From positions 137,938 through 201,937 of the forward strand of contig NZ_MRCD01000002.1 of the NCBI RefSeq assembly GCF_001904745.1: DNA of 64,000 nucleotides, given 5' to 3'. The position numbers were made by a program, and so were the translations under genes. The first letter of the stretch is position 1. Every line of letters starts with the position of its first letter. Under the pieces are notes generated by a model. That model was not told the DNA's origin. It saw only the letters and a program-made list of their open reading frames with translations, and searched no databases. Source of the stretch: Calothrix sp. HK-06. GTDB taxonomy: Bacteria > Cyanobacteriota > Cyanobacteriia > Cyanobacteriales > Nostocaceae. Of the stretch, positions 1 through 7,982 are shown piece by piece.

Positions 1-2
1 TT

Positions 3-281
3 GATACAGTAAAAACAGCAGTGACTCCTGCGCGAAAGCCATATAGAGTCTTGCTTACCAAAGTAGATACACGAAGTTTAGGAGAAGCACTGGAAGCACA
101 AAACACTTTATTGCAATTAGGTATACCCGCTTGTAATGCGTTTGTGCGTATTTATAAAGCTCATGAACGCGCTGCACTCGAAGGTGTAGCAATTACAGAA
201 TGGCGGGGAAAAAATGGACGCGAGGCAGAATCAGACTACCGTCGCGTCGCGGAAGAAATACAGCGCGACTGGAGAAAATAA
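3..281 (+). CDS. ParA-family ATPase, C-terminal part (probable carboxysome-positioning McdA)
   Basis: The frame is open to the left edge, so only the last 92 residues are present; the Walker A region is outside the window. What remains (a VLLTKVDTRS strand, a LLQLGIPACN segment and a final helix ending QRDWRK) is typical of the C-terminal third of ParA/MinD-like partition ATPases. The stop overlaps the start of the next gene (TAATG), so the pair is translationally coupled. ParA proteins of this type move cargo on the nucleoid. The coupled partner and the nearby ccmK3-ccmK4 genes make McdA (carboxysome distribution) the best guess. A chromosome or plasmid ParA remains possible, since the deciding N-terminus is not visible. 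Confidence 0.75.
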   Translation, partial: DTVKTAVTPARKPYRVLLTKVDTRSLGEALEAQNTLLQLGIPACNAFVRIYKAHERAALEGVAITEWRGKNGREAESDYRRVAEEIQRDWRK

Positions 282-907
282 TGGCTAGAAAAAGACTTGC
301 TGACTTAGTACAAGAAGAAGCAAATAAAGATACTACCGATACTACAAAAGCATCAGTAATAGATGTGACTGCTACACCCGTAGAAGAATCATCAGAACAG
401 GAAAGTGCAAACGAAGAAAATAATACACAAGGAACTCATTTAAGCAAAGCTGACTTAGAAGTAACAATTCAAGAATTAAATCAATTAATAGCGCAAGTTC
501 ATCAAAGCGAGGCTAATCTACAAAACCAAGTTGAGCAGCTGCAATCTGCTTTATCCGAACAAAAAGAATTGTCTGAGCGTTCAGAAAAAGCTTTAGCCGA
601 ACAAAAAACAAAAGCAGACCGTTCCGAAAAAGAGCTTAAAGAAGCCAAAAAAGCCGCTTTGCAGCTAGCAGAAGCGAATTCACAGCTATCAGCAGAAATT
701 GAAGAACTCAAACAAACTGTAGCTTTATTAGAGCAACAAAAGCAACCTCAACAACAGCGTCCTCAAGTTAAAGAGAAACCACCTGCTATCACGAAGGCGC
801 CAATATCTTACAGAAAATCATATGGAACACTCGAAAGGTTACAAGTTCAACCATCAGTAGAACAAACACATTCCTCTGATACTTCACCAATGTGGTTACT
901 TGATTAG
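281..907 (+). CDS. Probable McdB-like partner of the ParA ATPase
   Basis: A 208-residue protein whose ATG overlaps the ParA stop. I chose this start over upstream in-frame codons because of the overlap and the MARKRL opening. It has a short basic N-terminus, an acidic low-complexity stretch, a long alanine/glutamate/glutamine-rich coiled coil (about residues 70-165), a Q-rich linker, and a C-terminus ending SPMWLLD with a single tryptophan at residue 205. Known McdB proteins share this plan: disordered charged N-terminus, Q-rich coiled coil and an invariant tryptophan near the C-terminus, encoded beside a ParA-type McdA. Family assignment is inference from architecture and context, because McdB sequences diverge strongly. 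It would link carboxysomes to nucleoid-bound McdA. Confidence 0.6.
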   Translation: MARKRLADLVQEEANKDTTDTTKASVIDVTATPVEESSEQESANEENNTQGTHLSKADLEVTIQELNQLIAQVHQSEANLQNQVEQLQSALSEQKELSERSEKALAEQKTKADRSEKELKEAKKAALQLAEANSQLSAEIEELKQTVALLEQQKQPQQQRPQVKEKPPAITKAPISYRKSYGTLERLQVQPSVEQTHSSDTSPMWLLD

Positions 908-919
908 TGGAAAGTGTAG

Positions 920-939
920 AGACGTGATTAATCACGTCT
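920..939. repeat. Perfect 20-bp palindrome, dispersed GAGACGTGATTAATCACG family
   Basis: AGACGTGATTAATCACGTCT lies 12 bases after the stop of the McdB-like gene. Related palindromes occur at 3328, 7881, 24330, 33907 and 42479. It could form a hairpin and act as a terminator, but no T-tract follows. Confidence 0.8.
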
Positions 940-1074
940 GTGCGAGTGCGGTTGTTTAGATAAGATTAAGCTATACTCTTTTAAATGTACAACTAAAGAT
1001 GTATTTTGAATATTACAGGCGTTTCAAATCGAGGCGCCTACTTGTTTTTTTTTAACTCAATAGCTATAGCTCTC

Positions 1075-1986
1075 ATGTACAATTTTTTACCAATTGCTTA
1101 CTTTGAAGATAATTTTATACCTTTTTCGGATGCAAAAATATCTATAGCCACACACGCACTACATTATGGGACAGGAGCATTAGGAGGACTACGTGGAATT
1201 CCTGACCCGCAAGATTCTACACGAATATTGCTATTTAGACTCGACCGTCATTGTCAAAGATTGAGTACTAGCGCAAAATTTCTCCATTACGATATATCAG
1301 CCGAAAAAATTGAAGAAACTATTGTTGAATTTATTAAGAAAAATCAACCATCAACATCATTTTATATCCGTCCTTTTGTATATACTGCTGATTTGGGAAT
1401 AGCTCCACGACTGCATAGTATTAAAAAAGACTTTTTTGTTTATGGTTTAGAACTAGGTGAATATTCATCACCTACAGGCGTTACATGTCGAATTAGTTCA
1501 TGGTATCGTCAAACAGACGTAAGTTTTCCATTGCGTGGAAAAATTAGCGCAGCTTATATTACTTCATCGCTGGCAAAAACCGAAGCTGTAGAATCTGGGT
1601 TTGACGAAGCAATTTTGATGAATTCCCAAGGCAAAGTTAGCGAAGCTTCGGGAATGAATATTTTTATTGTTAGAAATGGGCAAATATTTACACCTGGATT
1701 CGAGCAAGATATTTTAGAAGGTATCACCCGTGATAGCGTCATTAAATTAGCTACTGACTTAGGATTTAAGGTTATTGAAAGACCGATTGATAAATCGGAA
1801 CTATTTATCGCTGATGAAGTCTTTTTGTGTGGTACTGCTGCTAAAGTTTTACCTGTTATTCAAATAGAAAACTTCAAGCTACCAGAAAATAGACCAATAA
1901 CAGAAAAATTGCGCGAGAAGTTTACAGCAATTACCGAAAATCGCGACCCTAAATATCAAGATTGGATATTTCCTGTTTCTCTATAA
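1075..1986 (+). CDS. ilvE: Branched-chain amino acid aminotransferase (class IV, PLP)
   Basis: A 303-residue class IV aminotransferase that would exchange amino groups between glutamate and the 2-oxo acids of valine, leucine and isoleucine. The N-terminus YFEDNFIPFSDAKISIATHA followed by LHYGTG, the Schiff-base lysine at about residue 156 (in RGKISAAY) and the block SEASGMNIFIVRNG with TPG all fit the family. The end DPKYQDWIFPV is typical of cyanobacterial IlvE. I start at the ATG at 1075, because 23 more in-frame codons upstream (from 1006) encode a hydrophobic stretch absent from the family. D-amino-acid transaminase is the main alternative in this fold. It stands alone between the McdB-like gene and a convergent hydrolase gene. 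Confidence 0.88.
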   Translation: MYNFLPIAYFEDNFIPFSDAKISIATHALHYGTGALGGLRGIPDPQDSTRILLFRLDRHCQRLSTSAKFLHYDISAEKIEETIVEFIKKNQPSTSFYIRPFVYTADLGIAPRLHSIKKDFFVYGLELGEYSSPTGVTCRISSWYRQTDVSFPLRGKISAAYITSSLAKTEAVESGFDEAILMNSQGKVSEASGMNIFIVRNGQIFTPGFEQDILEGITRDSVIKLATDLGFKVIERPIDKSELFIADEVFLCGTAAKVLPVIQIENFKLPENRPITEKLREKFTAITENRDPKYQDWIFPVSL

Positions 1987-1993
1987 TTTGTAA

Positions 1994-2011
1994 GGTGGGC
2001 CAAAGCCCACC
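1994..2011. terminator. GGTGGGC hairpin between convergent genes
   Basis: GGTGGGC-CAAA-GCCCACC lies between the ends of ilvE (+) and the hydrolase (-). It belongs to a dispersed GC hairpin family also seen at 18457 and 19088. It probably works as a bidirectional terminator. Confidence 0.55.
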
Positions 2012-2016
2012 CTACT

Positions 2017-2919
2017 TTAGAAGTTTAATAAATGTTGTGCGACTATTTGCGGTTGTTCTAAATGTGGAACATGCCCAGAATCTTGAATCCAAATTAGTTT
2101 ACTATTGGGAATAGCGCGCTTAAATCTTTGAGCATCTTTTGTACCTAATATCTTATCGTCATCACCCCACAGTATAAGTGTAGGTTGTTGAATTTCTGAT
2201 AGCTTTGTAAATCTAAACGCACCATAGCCACCACTCTTTGTAAAAGCGATTAATGCAGTGTTCCAATTAGGCATTTCTAAGTGTAGGGTTGCACAAAGTT
2301 GAGCATCTATTGTTGCTAACTCTTTATTTTTGTAAGCTGCGCGAGAAATACTTTGGCGGACTTTTGGACTACGTAAGAAATTAGCAGCAAGTGTATCTAA
2401 AGGTGGGAACATAAATTTTACCAGTGGTGAATTACCCACTAAACCCGCGCTATCTATTAATACTAATTTTTCAACTGCTTCTGGGTAAGTCAACGTGAAG
2501 TCAAGTGCTGCGGCGCCACCCATTGAGGCGCCGACTAAAATTACTGGTTTATTAATTAAACTTTTCCAAAAGTGATATAAGTGAGTTTTTATCGCTACCT
2601 GGCTAAATTTTACACCCGAAAGTCTGTCAGTAAATCCGAATCCTAGTAAATCGACCGTCCAGGTTTCGTTTTTTTCGCTAAGAATAGGTAAAAGGCGCCG
2701 AAACTCTAGTGCCGAACTATCAAACCCGTGAATCAATAAAAAAGGAGTGCCTCCACTACCTTGATGTACGTAGGCAGTAGTGATTGGTTGATTACTCAAG
2801 GGAGTGATAATTTCTGCTTGTTCGATTTTTTGCGCTATAGCAATTGAAGCTGATTCGACTAACTGCTCAACTGTAGCGGGTAAAAATTTTGGAAATTGCT
2901 CTACACCAAAAGAAGACAT
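2017..2919 (-). CDS. Alpha/beta hydrolase
   Basis: A 300-residue alpha/beta hydrolase fold protein. An HG motif (LLIHGFDSS) forms the oxyanion region, the nucleophile elbow is GASMGG, an acid lies in the strand LILWGDDDKI, and the catalytic histidine is in SGHVPHLEQP. No signal peptide is seen, so it is probably cytoplasmic. The substrate cannot be told from the sequence; relatives are commonly annotated as haloalkane dehalogenase-like or esterase-like. It is transcribed toward ilvE and divergently from ccmK3, with about 96 bases between the two starts, so the two may share a regulatory region. Confidence 0.85.
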   Translation of the reverse strand: MSSFGVEQFPKFLPATVEQLVESASIAIAQKIEQAEIITPLSNQPITTAYVHQGSGGTPFLLIHGFDSSALEFRRLLPILSEKNETWTVDLLGFGFTDRLSGVKFSQVAIKTHLYHFWKSLINKPVILVGASMGGAAALDFTLTYPEAVEKLVLIDSAGLVGNSPLVKFMFPPLDTLAANFLRSPKVRQSISRAAYKNKELATIDAQLCATLHLEMPNWNTALIAFTKSGGYGAFRFTKLSEIQQPTLILWGDDDKILGTKDAQRFKRAIPNSKLIWIQDSGHVPHLEQPQIVAQHLLNF

Positions 2920-3015
2920 TTACGGTAAAAGCACATAAAAATTAACTATTGATTTATTTTACCACTACTCAACGTATAATTGTTTCACTTTCATTTTTGT
3001 GTAGTGGAGCGGGTA

Positions 3016-3327
3016 ATGCCACAGGCGGTTGGAGCAATTGAAACACTCGGTTTTCCTGCTGTACTAGCGGCAGCAGATGCTATGGTAAAATCTGCTGAAG
3101 TGGCTATTGTTTATTATGGTATAGCAGAAAGTGGGCGCCTAATAGTTGTGGTGCGTGGACAAGTAGCAGAAGTTCAGCGCGCTGTAAAGTCTGGTATAGA
3201 AGCAGGCAATCAAACTTTTGGAGGTGAAGTTATAACTTACTTTGTAATTCCAAACCCTCCAGAAAATATAGAAACCGTTTTGCCAATTCATTTTACTAGT
3301 AAATCTGAACCTTTCAGAATATTTTGA
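3016..3327 (+). CDS. ccmK3: Carboxysome shell protein CcmK3 (BMC domain)
   Basis: A single bacterial-microcompartment domain of 103 residues beginning MPQAVGAIETLGFPAVLAAA. The ATG at 3016 follows a GGAG ribosome site, and the family length fits this start better than the upstream in-frame codon at 2980. The loop facing the hexamer pore reads GIAESGR instead of the small GSAR-type loop of CcmK4, a difference expected for CcmK3. In model cyanobacteria CcmK3 is encoded beside CcmK4 away from the main ccm operon, and it forms mixed hexamers with CcmK4 that modulate shell permeability. Assignment as K3 rather than K4 rests on gene order and the divergent pore loop. Confidence 0.88.
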   Translation: MPQAVGAIETLGFPAVLAAADAMVKSAEVAIVYYGIAESGRLIVVVRGQVAEVQRAVKSGIEAGNQTFGGEVITYFVIPNPPENIETVLPIHFTSKSEPFRIF

Positions 3328-3357
3328 TGTAGAGACTGTATTAATGCAGTCTCTACA
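3328..3357. repeat. 30-bp imperfect palindrome abutting the ccmK3 stop
   Basis: TGTAGAGACTG and CAGTCTCTACA flank an 8-base centre immediately after the ccmK3 stop codon. It is a member of the dispersed GTAGAGAC palindrome family. In the ccmK3-ccmK4 gap it could attenuate transcription or protect the 3' end of the upstream message. Confidence 0.7.
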
Positions 3358-3412
3358 CGACGTACAATAAATTCCTAACGCTAAATAATTTTATTGATAT
3401 AGGAGATTATCA

Positions 3413-3754
3413 ATGCCACTACAGGCAGTTGGCGCACTAGAAACCAAGGGGTTTCCTGCTGTTCTTGCAGCAGCAGATGCAATGGTAAAGGCTGGACGAG
3501 TCACACTCGTTGGTTACATACGAGTTGGTAGCGCACGCTTTACAGTTAATATTCGTGGGGATGTGTCAGAAGTTAAAACAGCTATGGCTGCTGGTATTGA
3601 AGCAGCAGAAAGTTGTCACGGTGGAACTTTAGAGTCATGGGTGATTATTCCACGTCCTCATGAAAACGTCGAAGCTGTTCTGCCCATTGCCTACACCGAC
3701 CAGGTAGAGGAGTATCGACTGTCTGTAGAGAATCCAATAATACGTAGAAGTTAA
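3413..3754 (+). CDS. ccmK4: Carboxysome shell protein CcmK4 (BMC domain)
   Basis: A 113-residue BMC-domain protein with a clear AGGAG site 8 bases before the ATG. It starts MPLQAVGALETKGFPAVLAA and has the pore loop IRVGSARFTVNIRGD, then a short tail (EYRLSVENPIIRRS) past the hexamer domain, as in CcmK4. It shares most of its fold with the upstream ccmK3, 85 bases away, and the two form the typical satellite shell locus. The product tiles the carboxysome facets, and the pore passes bicarbonate and RuBP-type anions. A strong hairpin terminator follows the gene. Confidence 0.92.
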   Translation: MPLQAVGALETKGFPAVLAAADAMVKAGRVTLVGYIRVGSARFTVNIRGDVSEVKTAMAAGIEAAESCHGGTLESWVIIPRPHENVEAVLPIAYTDQVEEYRLSVENPIIRRS

Positions 3755-3803
3755 AAGACGGGCAAGCATCCGTACTTATTTAAGTTCGGAAAAGTTTGCA
3801 CAC

Positions 3804-3845
3804 AAAGTACCCGTAAGGGTACTTTTAAATTGCAACCTTTTTTTT
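3804..3845 (+). terminator. Rho-independent-type terminator after ccmK4
   Basis: Stem AAAGTACCC-GTAA-GGGTACTTT at 3804-3825, followed after a short gap by a run of eight or more T. It ends the ccmK3-ccmK4 unit. Confidence 0.7.
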
Positions 3846-4421
3846 AAGAATTATTGAAGTGAGCCATAAAAATTCCAAAACTGAACAGATTATGAACTTA
3901 TATACTGAGTTTGCTAAATCTTTGTTAATTAAATGAAGATTGGGCTACACAAGAGTTATATAGTATAAAAGCTATCACTCATTTTTTATCTACGCAGGTG
4001 AAGAAAGCGTGAAACATAAAGCGCTTCAACTTCGTCATGATATTGATGGCCTTTAAAATTAGAGAAACCGGGTTTATTTATTGACATTTTGTAATAAAAA
4101 TACGATTTGGCGTAGAAACCCAGTTTCTTTTGACACCTTGTAAAAACAATACGGTTTGGCGTAGAAACCGGGTTTCTTAATATATCAACAAAACTATGTT
4201 AACAAAGCTTAATATAACTACAAATCGTCAAAATATCTGGGATAAATCGAAGTATACACTTCCATGAAGGAGAAAAAAATCTAAAAATCTCCAAATCATT
4301 GCATAAATTACATAAGTCCGAACGTAATTAAAGTGTAGTGGTAAATCTAGTAATGTATATTATCTCTGGTTGGGTGCAACTGCCAGTTAAAAGACTCTAA
4401 GTGGGATAACAGGGGGTTGTG
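3846..4421. other. Non-coding stretch before hetZ-like gene
   Basis: No convincing reading frame is seen. It holds three AGAAACC(C/G)GGTTTCT-type repeats (about 4063, 4114 and 4163), the last two in a tandem duplication, and then AT-rich DNA that probably carries the promoter of the hetZ-like gene. I saw no good match to the HetR-bound GGGTCTAACCCC-type sequence. Confidence 0.5.
4081..4178. repeat. Two tandem 49-bp repeat units
   Basis: Units 4081-4129 and 4130-4178 share the plan TTGACA, TTGTAA, ATACG, TTTGGCGTAGAAACC and GTTTCTT with a few substitutions. Each unit ends in the dispersed AGAAACCGGGTTTCT palindrome. Confidence 0.8.
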
Positions 4422-5597
4422 ATGCAAACTTTAAGACAGGGTTTTGAGGAGCGCAATCTCGCAATGGAAACAATTGCGGAAAAACTGGCTTCATACTGGC
4501 ACTCACGCTTAGCTGCTGAGTGTTCAGAACAAAGCGTAGCAAATAAAGAAAGTATTGTTAATTGGTTGCTTGGAAGCGACAAAACACGCTATGAAGAACT
4601 AAGTCCCAAAGATTTAGATATTGCCAAGCAAGCAATGGAGTACCGCTTTAAAATTTTACAACAGCGCTACTTAGGTAAAGGTAGAGACGTTGCCTATCGT
4701 AACTTGATTACTCGCTTGGGTGGACTAGTTACTTTACGCAATAAAATTCAAACTTGGGTTTCGTTAAGTCGCGACCGTCAACGCTCAGTAGTTGACGTGT
4801 TACAGGAAGTCATTCAAGAATTGCTGCAAAGTGATAATTATATGCTTTCTCAGATGACTTTTATTTCCCAGTCTACGTCAGACCCAAGGTTAAAGAACGC
4901 GCTGTTATTTGCTAGCGTTGAAGAATATTGCCTACGTCCAATACGTAATCAACCGCTGCTTGTATATAGATTTGTAAACTATTTACGACGTACTTCACGC
5001 GGTGGCTTAACGCAGGTTCCGACGAGTGATTTAGTAAAATTAGTTTCAGAAGAAGTTTTAACCGACGACAGCGACAACCGAATCAACTTAGTAGACAACC
5101 AGGCAATTGCCGACTACCAAGAAGCACAAGATTTAGAAGAACAGCAAACCCTGCGAACCGATGTCAAGCAGGAATTTGAAAACTACCTAAAAGATAATCT
5201 TGGGGAAGATGCTGTACAGTGGTTACGGATGTACTTACAAGGCAAGTCACAAGATGCCATTGCCAAGAAATTAAATAAACCAATCAAAGAAATTTATCGA
5301 CTGCGAGAAAAAATCAGCTATCATGCTATCCGTGTTTTTGCGCTCAAAAATAAACCTGAACTAGTCGATACTTGGTTAGGAACTTCTTTAATTGAGCATA
5401 ATTTTGGCTTAACTCCTGTACAGTGGGAGCAGTTGTTAGAAAAACTGACTCCAACCCAAAGACAAATTCTAGAGTTACGTAAAGCTGGGGAATCTGTCGA
5501 AGCTATTGCACCAAAATTAAAACTAAAAGCGCACCAAGCAATGGGTGAATGGACGAAAGTTTACTTAGCTGCACAAGCGTTGCGAACAGAAGACTAG
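4422..5597 (+). CDS. hetZ: HetZ-family protein (heterocyst differentiation regulator-like)
   Basis: A soluble protein of about 391 residues. The middle part (YRFKILQQRYLG, LRNKIQTWVSLSRDRQRSVVD, EEYCLRPIRNQPLLVYRFVNYL) matches what I recall of the HetZ family. In Anabaena HetZ acts early in heterocyst differentiation and binds DNA. The C-terminal half holds two helix-turn-helix-like segments (SQDAIAKKLNKPIKEIYRLREKI and a second near the end), consistent with DNA binding. I use the ATG at 4422; the GTG just before it and an ATG at 4464 are alternatives. The following gene is patU, as in other cyanobacteria, which supports the call. Orthologue versus paralogue (HetZ-related protein) is not settled. 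Confidence 0.75.
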   Translation: MQTLRQGFEERNLAMETIAEKLASYWHSRLAAECSEQSVANKESIVNWLLGSDKTRYEELSPKDLDIAKQAMEYRFKILQQRYLGKGRDVAYRNLITRLGGLVTLRNKIQTWVSLSRDRQRSVVDVLQEVIQELLQSDNYMLSQMTFISQSTSDPRLKNALLFASVEEYCLRPIRNQPLLVYRFVNYLRRTSRGGLTQVPTSDLVKLVSEEVLTDDSDNRINLVDNQAIADYQEAQDLEEQQTLRTDVKQEFENYLKDNLGEDAVQWLRMYLQGKSQDAIAKKLNKPIKEIYRLREKISYHAIRVFALKNKPELVDTWLGTSLIEHNFGLTPVQWEQLLEKLTPTQRQILELRKAGESVEAIAPKLKLKAHQAMGEWTKVYLAAQALRTED

Positions 5598-5643
5598 ATG
5601 TTTAATAGTAAATAGATACTACTAGGATAATAATCAAACATAC

Positions 5644-5667
5644 AGGCGCCCTCTCGAAGTGGCGCCT
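5644..5667 (+). terminator. Hairpin built from two GGCGCC palindromes
   Basis: AGGCGCC and GGCGCCT form a 7-bp stem with a 10-base loop, followed by ATTTTAATTT, 46 bases after the hetZ stop. The iterated GGCGCC word is used here as both arms. Confidence 0.45.
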
Positions 5668-5761
5668 ATTTTAATTTGAGTAAAATTCAGTCGGCGCCTG
5701 TTAACTACACCCGAAGTTATGGGAAGAATAGAAAAGTAGGATATATTACTGCACGGGAACT

Positions 5762-6964
5762 ATGCTGTCTTCAGAGGACAAACCAATTGACACCGAGACA
5801 ATGACAAAGCAAGTGTCACCCGACACAGAGCTTGAATGGAACCAAGAGTCAGTAAGAACAGAAATATTTCAGCTTATTGAGAGTTTCTTATCTTTTGAAG
5901 CTTGCCTCTACCATCAAATATTGCCCCTACGGTTCGAGGCCAAGAGCTTAATCTTGGGAATGGTTAACTCAAGGGACGATGTAGCTCTCGATTACGTAAA
6001 TCGTATTTTGTCATATGTAAATTGTACGATGGTGATTCGGTCAATGGACGCTGAAACTCATCGCTCAATACTTTCGGCATATTTAAATTATAAAAATACT
6101 TCCCAATCCGTTAACAGACGAATTTCCTTACCTGAAGTATTTTCACAACAACCACACACCAGTTCAGAGAACCCGCAGCAAAATGTAACATATCTAGATA
6201 ATATATATACAGATAATTCAAGTAGTGCAAATGTATTAAATGCATCAGACAGCAATATAATTCATACAGAAACTAAAGTTGCGGCAACCAAAAAGGTAGA
6301 GGAAACAGCCACAGAGTCTACACCAATTACGAAAACACCATTTTTGTCAGTTCCTTCACCCGACGAGTTTACCCCTGTGGAGTTGTTAGCATCACTACCA
6401 CCCAAGAAATTTTTAGAAGAGTTGTTAGGCAGAGTAATTGTTGGGGGAATTGGAAGGCTTTATTTTGAACGACTACCTTATGAGGGTAAAATCCTTTGGA
6501 GTGAAAACGGTGTATTACAGTCAGTGTTAGAAAAATTACCTCTTTCAGTATTCCAAGGCGCCTTAAATGAACTGAAGCGATTCGCAAATATACGTGTAAC
6601 TACTCTATCGGAGCTAAAGCAAATAGAAAAAGAGTACATGTATCGAAATCAACGTATACTGCTGCGGTTGCGAGTCATGCCAGGAATGTATGGAGAGGAA
6701 GCAACGCTACAAGTATTAAAAGGAGCAGCCTTAAAATTTTATCAGCAGCAACAACTATCTCGTCTTAGTCGTGACGCATTAGGAATTTCCCAACAACTGA
6801 GTTTCAAGTTACATGAGATGCAAGATAGATTATTACAGAGTCATAACAGTAGTAGCGAGCAACTAGAAGCGTTAACAGTATTAAATCGTTTGTTAGGCAA
6901 CTTAGATAGTCAAATCAAAAACTTAACGATTCCGGAAAATAAAGGAACAGAGCATAAAGAATAA
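5762..6964 (+). CDS. patU: PatU-family protein (heterocyst pattern)
   Basis: A 400-residue protein downstream of the hetZ-like gene. The N-terminal domain (about residues 25-110) resembles the N-terminal domain of PilB/GspE-type ATPases. A low-complexity Ser/Thr/Asn linker follows (about 115-205), then a conserved C-terminal region with LLGRVIVGGIGRLYFERLPYEG and LRVMPGMYGEEATLQVLKG, and a glutamine-rich coiled end. No Walker motifs are present. In Anabaena PCC 7120 patU is split into patU5 and patU3 after hetZ; here it is one intact frame. The molecular function is poorly known; genetics links it to heterocyst spacing. Assignment depends on neighbour order plus recognised C-terminal motifs. 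Confidence 0.72.
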   Translation: MLSSEDKPIDTETMTKQVSPDTELEWNQESVRTEIFQLIESFLSFEACLYHQILPLRFEAKSLILGMVNSRDDVALDYVNRILSYVNCTMVIRSMDAETHRSILSAYLNYKNTSQSVNRRISLPEVFSQQPHTSSENPQQNVTYLDNIYTDNSSSANVLNASDSNIIHTETKVAATKKVEETATESTPITKTPFLSVPSPDEFTPVELLASLPPKKFLEELLGRVIVGGIGRLYFERLPYEGKILWSENGVLQSVLEKLPLSVFQGALNELKRFANIRVTTLSELKQIEKEYMYRNQRILLRLRVMPGMYGEEATLQVLKGAALKFYQQQQLSRLSRDALGISQQLSFKLHEMQDRLLQSHNSSSEQLEALTVLNRLLGNLDSQIKNLTIPENKGTEHKE

Positions 6965-7164
6965 AAGTAAAAATTTCCGTGAAACTTCCGATTTGACAAA
7001 TTGTTATTTGTGTTCTAATAGATACAAGACCAATACTATTTAAAAGCTGCGGTCAATATTCAAATCTATTTAACTTATTAATAAAGTCAGTTAATTTTTA
7101 TAACTTAATAAATTAGCAGCTTTTTAATTATCCTCCACCTATTTATTATCGTTTTTGCACGTTC

Positions 7165-7848
7165 ATGCTGACAGCAATTTTTAGTGAAACTTTTCCCCTA
7201 TTAAGTACAGCTAGTCCTCAAACAATAGAGTGGATGTTGAATGTTGCTACCGAACATGAATATCCGACCGGACGTGCTGTATTAATGGAAGATTCCTGGG
7301 GAAATGCAGTTTATTTTGTAATTTCGGGTTGGGTAAAAGTTCGACGTACTGCTGGTGAAGATTATCGCGCACTGGCAATTTTGGGTAGAGGTGACTTTTT
7401 TGGAGAAATGGCAATTCTCGATGAGTCTCCTCGTTCTACAGATGTAATTGCTTTAACCTCAGTAAAATTACTAAGTATTTCTAGAAACTGTTTTATTCAA
7501 ATTTTATTTAAAGACCCGCAACTACATCATCGCATGTTGCAGATGATGGTACGGCGCCTACGTCATGTTAACATGCGGTTGCAAATGCGACAGGCGCCTC
7601 CTGCTGTTAAACTTGCCTACACCTTAATTTCTCTGGGTGAAAATTATGGACAAGAATCAGAAAACGGTAGAGAAATATTTAATGTATCTTGCCAAGACTT
7701 TGCTGATGTGACTGAGATAGGTGTTGATGAAGCTGAAAAAATTATGGAAAAACTACATGAAAAAGGTTGGATAAATATCGATGCCAATAAACAAGTAATC
7801 AACTTAGTTAATTTAAATCAATTGATGAATTTAGCTAGAAAAGTATAA
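7165..7848 (+). CDS. Crp/Fnr-family transcriptional regulator
   Basis: A 227-residue protein with an N-terminal cyclic-nucleotide-binding fold (VLMEDSWGNAVYFVISGWVKV, then GDFFGEMAILDESPRSTDV) and a C-terminal winged helix. The phosphate-binding cassette is close to the cAMP type (FGEMA plus RST), so nucleotide binding is possible. The recognition helix region (FADVTEIGVDEAEKIMEKLHEKGWI) is a poor match to canonical Crp helices, so its target sequence may differ from the usual TGTGA half sites. It lies 200 bases after patU in the same direction but probably has its own promoter. Confidence 0.88.
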   Translation: MLTAIFSETFPLLSTASPQTIEWMLNVATEHEYPTGRAVLMEDSWGNAVYFVISGWVKVRRTAGEDYRALAILGRGDFFGEMAILDESPRSTDVIALTSVKLLSISRNCFIQILFKDPQLHHRMLQMMVRRLRHVNMRLQMRQAPPAVKLAYTLISLGENYGQESENGREIFNVSCQDFADVTEIGVDEAEKIMEKLHEKGWINIDANKQVINLVNLNQLMNLARKV

Positions 7849-7880
7849 TATTCTTGAATCATTGGTAAAATGTCAACGTC

Positions 7881-7926
7881 TAGAGACGTGATTAGTCACG
7901 TCTCTACTGATTAATCACGTCTCTAC
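7881..7926. repeat. Palindrome plus extra half-copy of the GTAGAGACGTGA family
   Basis: TAGAGACGTGA-TTAG-TCACGTCTCTA is followed at once by another right half (GATTAATCACGTCTCTAC). It lies 33 bases after the Crp-family gene. The duplicated arm suggests the repeat expands by partial copying. Confidence 0.75.
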
Positions 7927-7982
7927 ATTTACGCTAAACTAAATTATCTAGCCCCAAAGCAATTGTTACTCACTACTCAACA

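Noticed and set aside
4081-4178. Tandem repeats considered as a CRISPR array
   Set aside because: Only two directly adjoining units without distinct spacers, and no cas genes in the window.
4200-4421. A HetR-binding site upstream of the hetZ-like gene
   Set aside because: No sequence near the GGGTCTAACCCC type was found; only a G-run next to the start codon.
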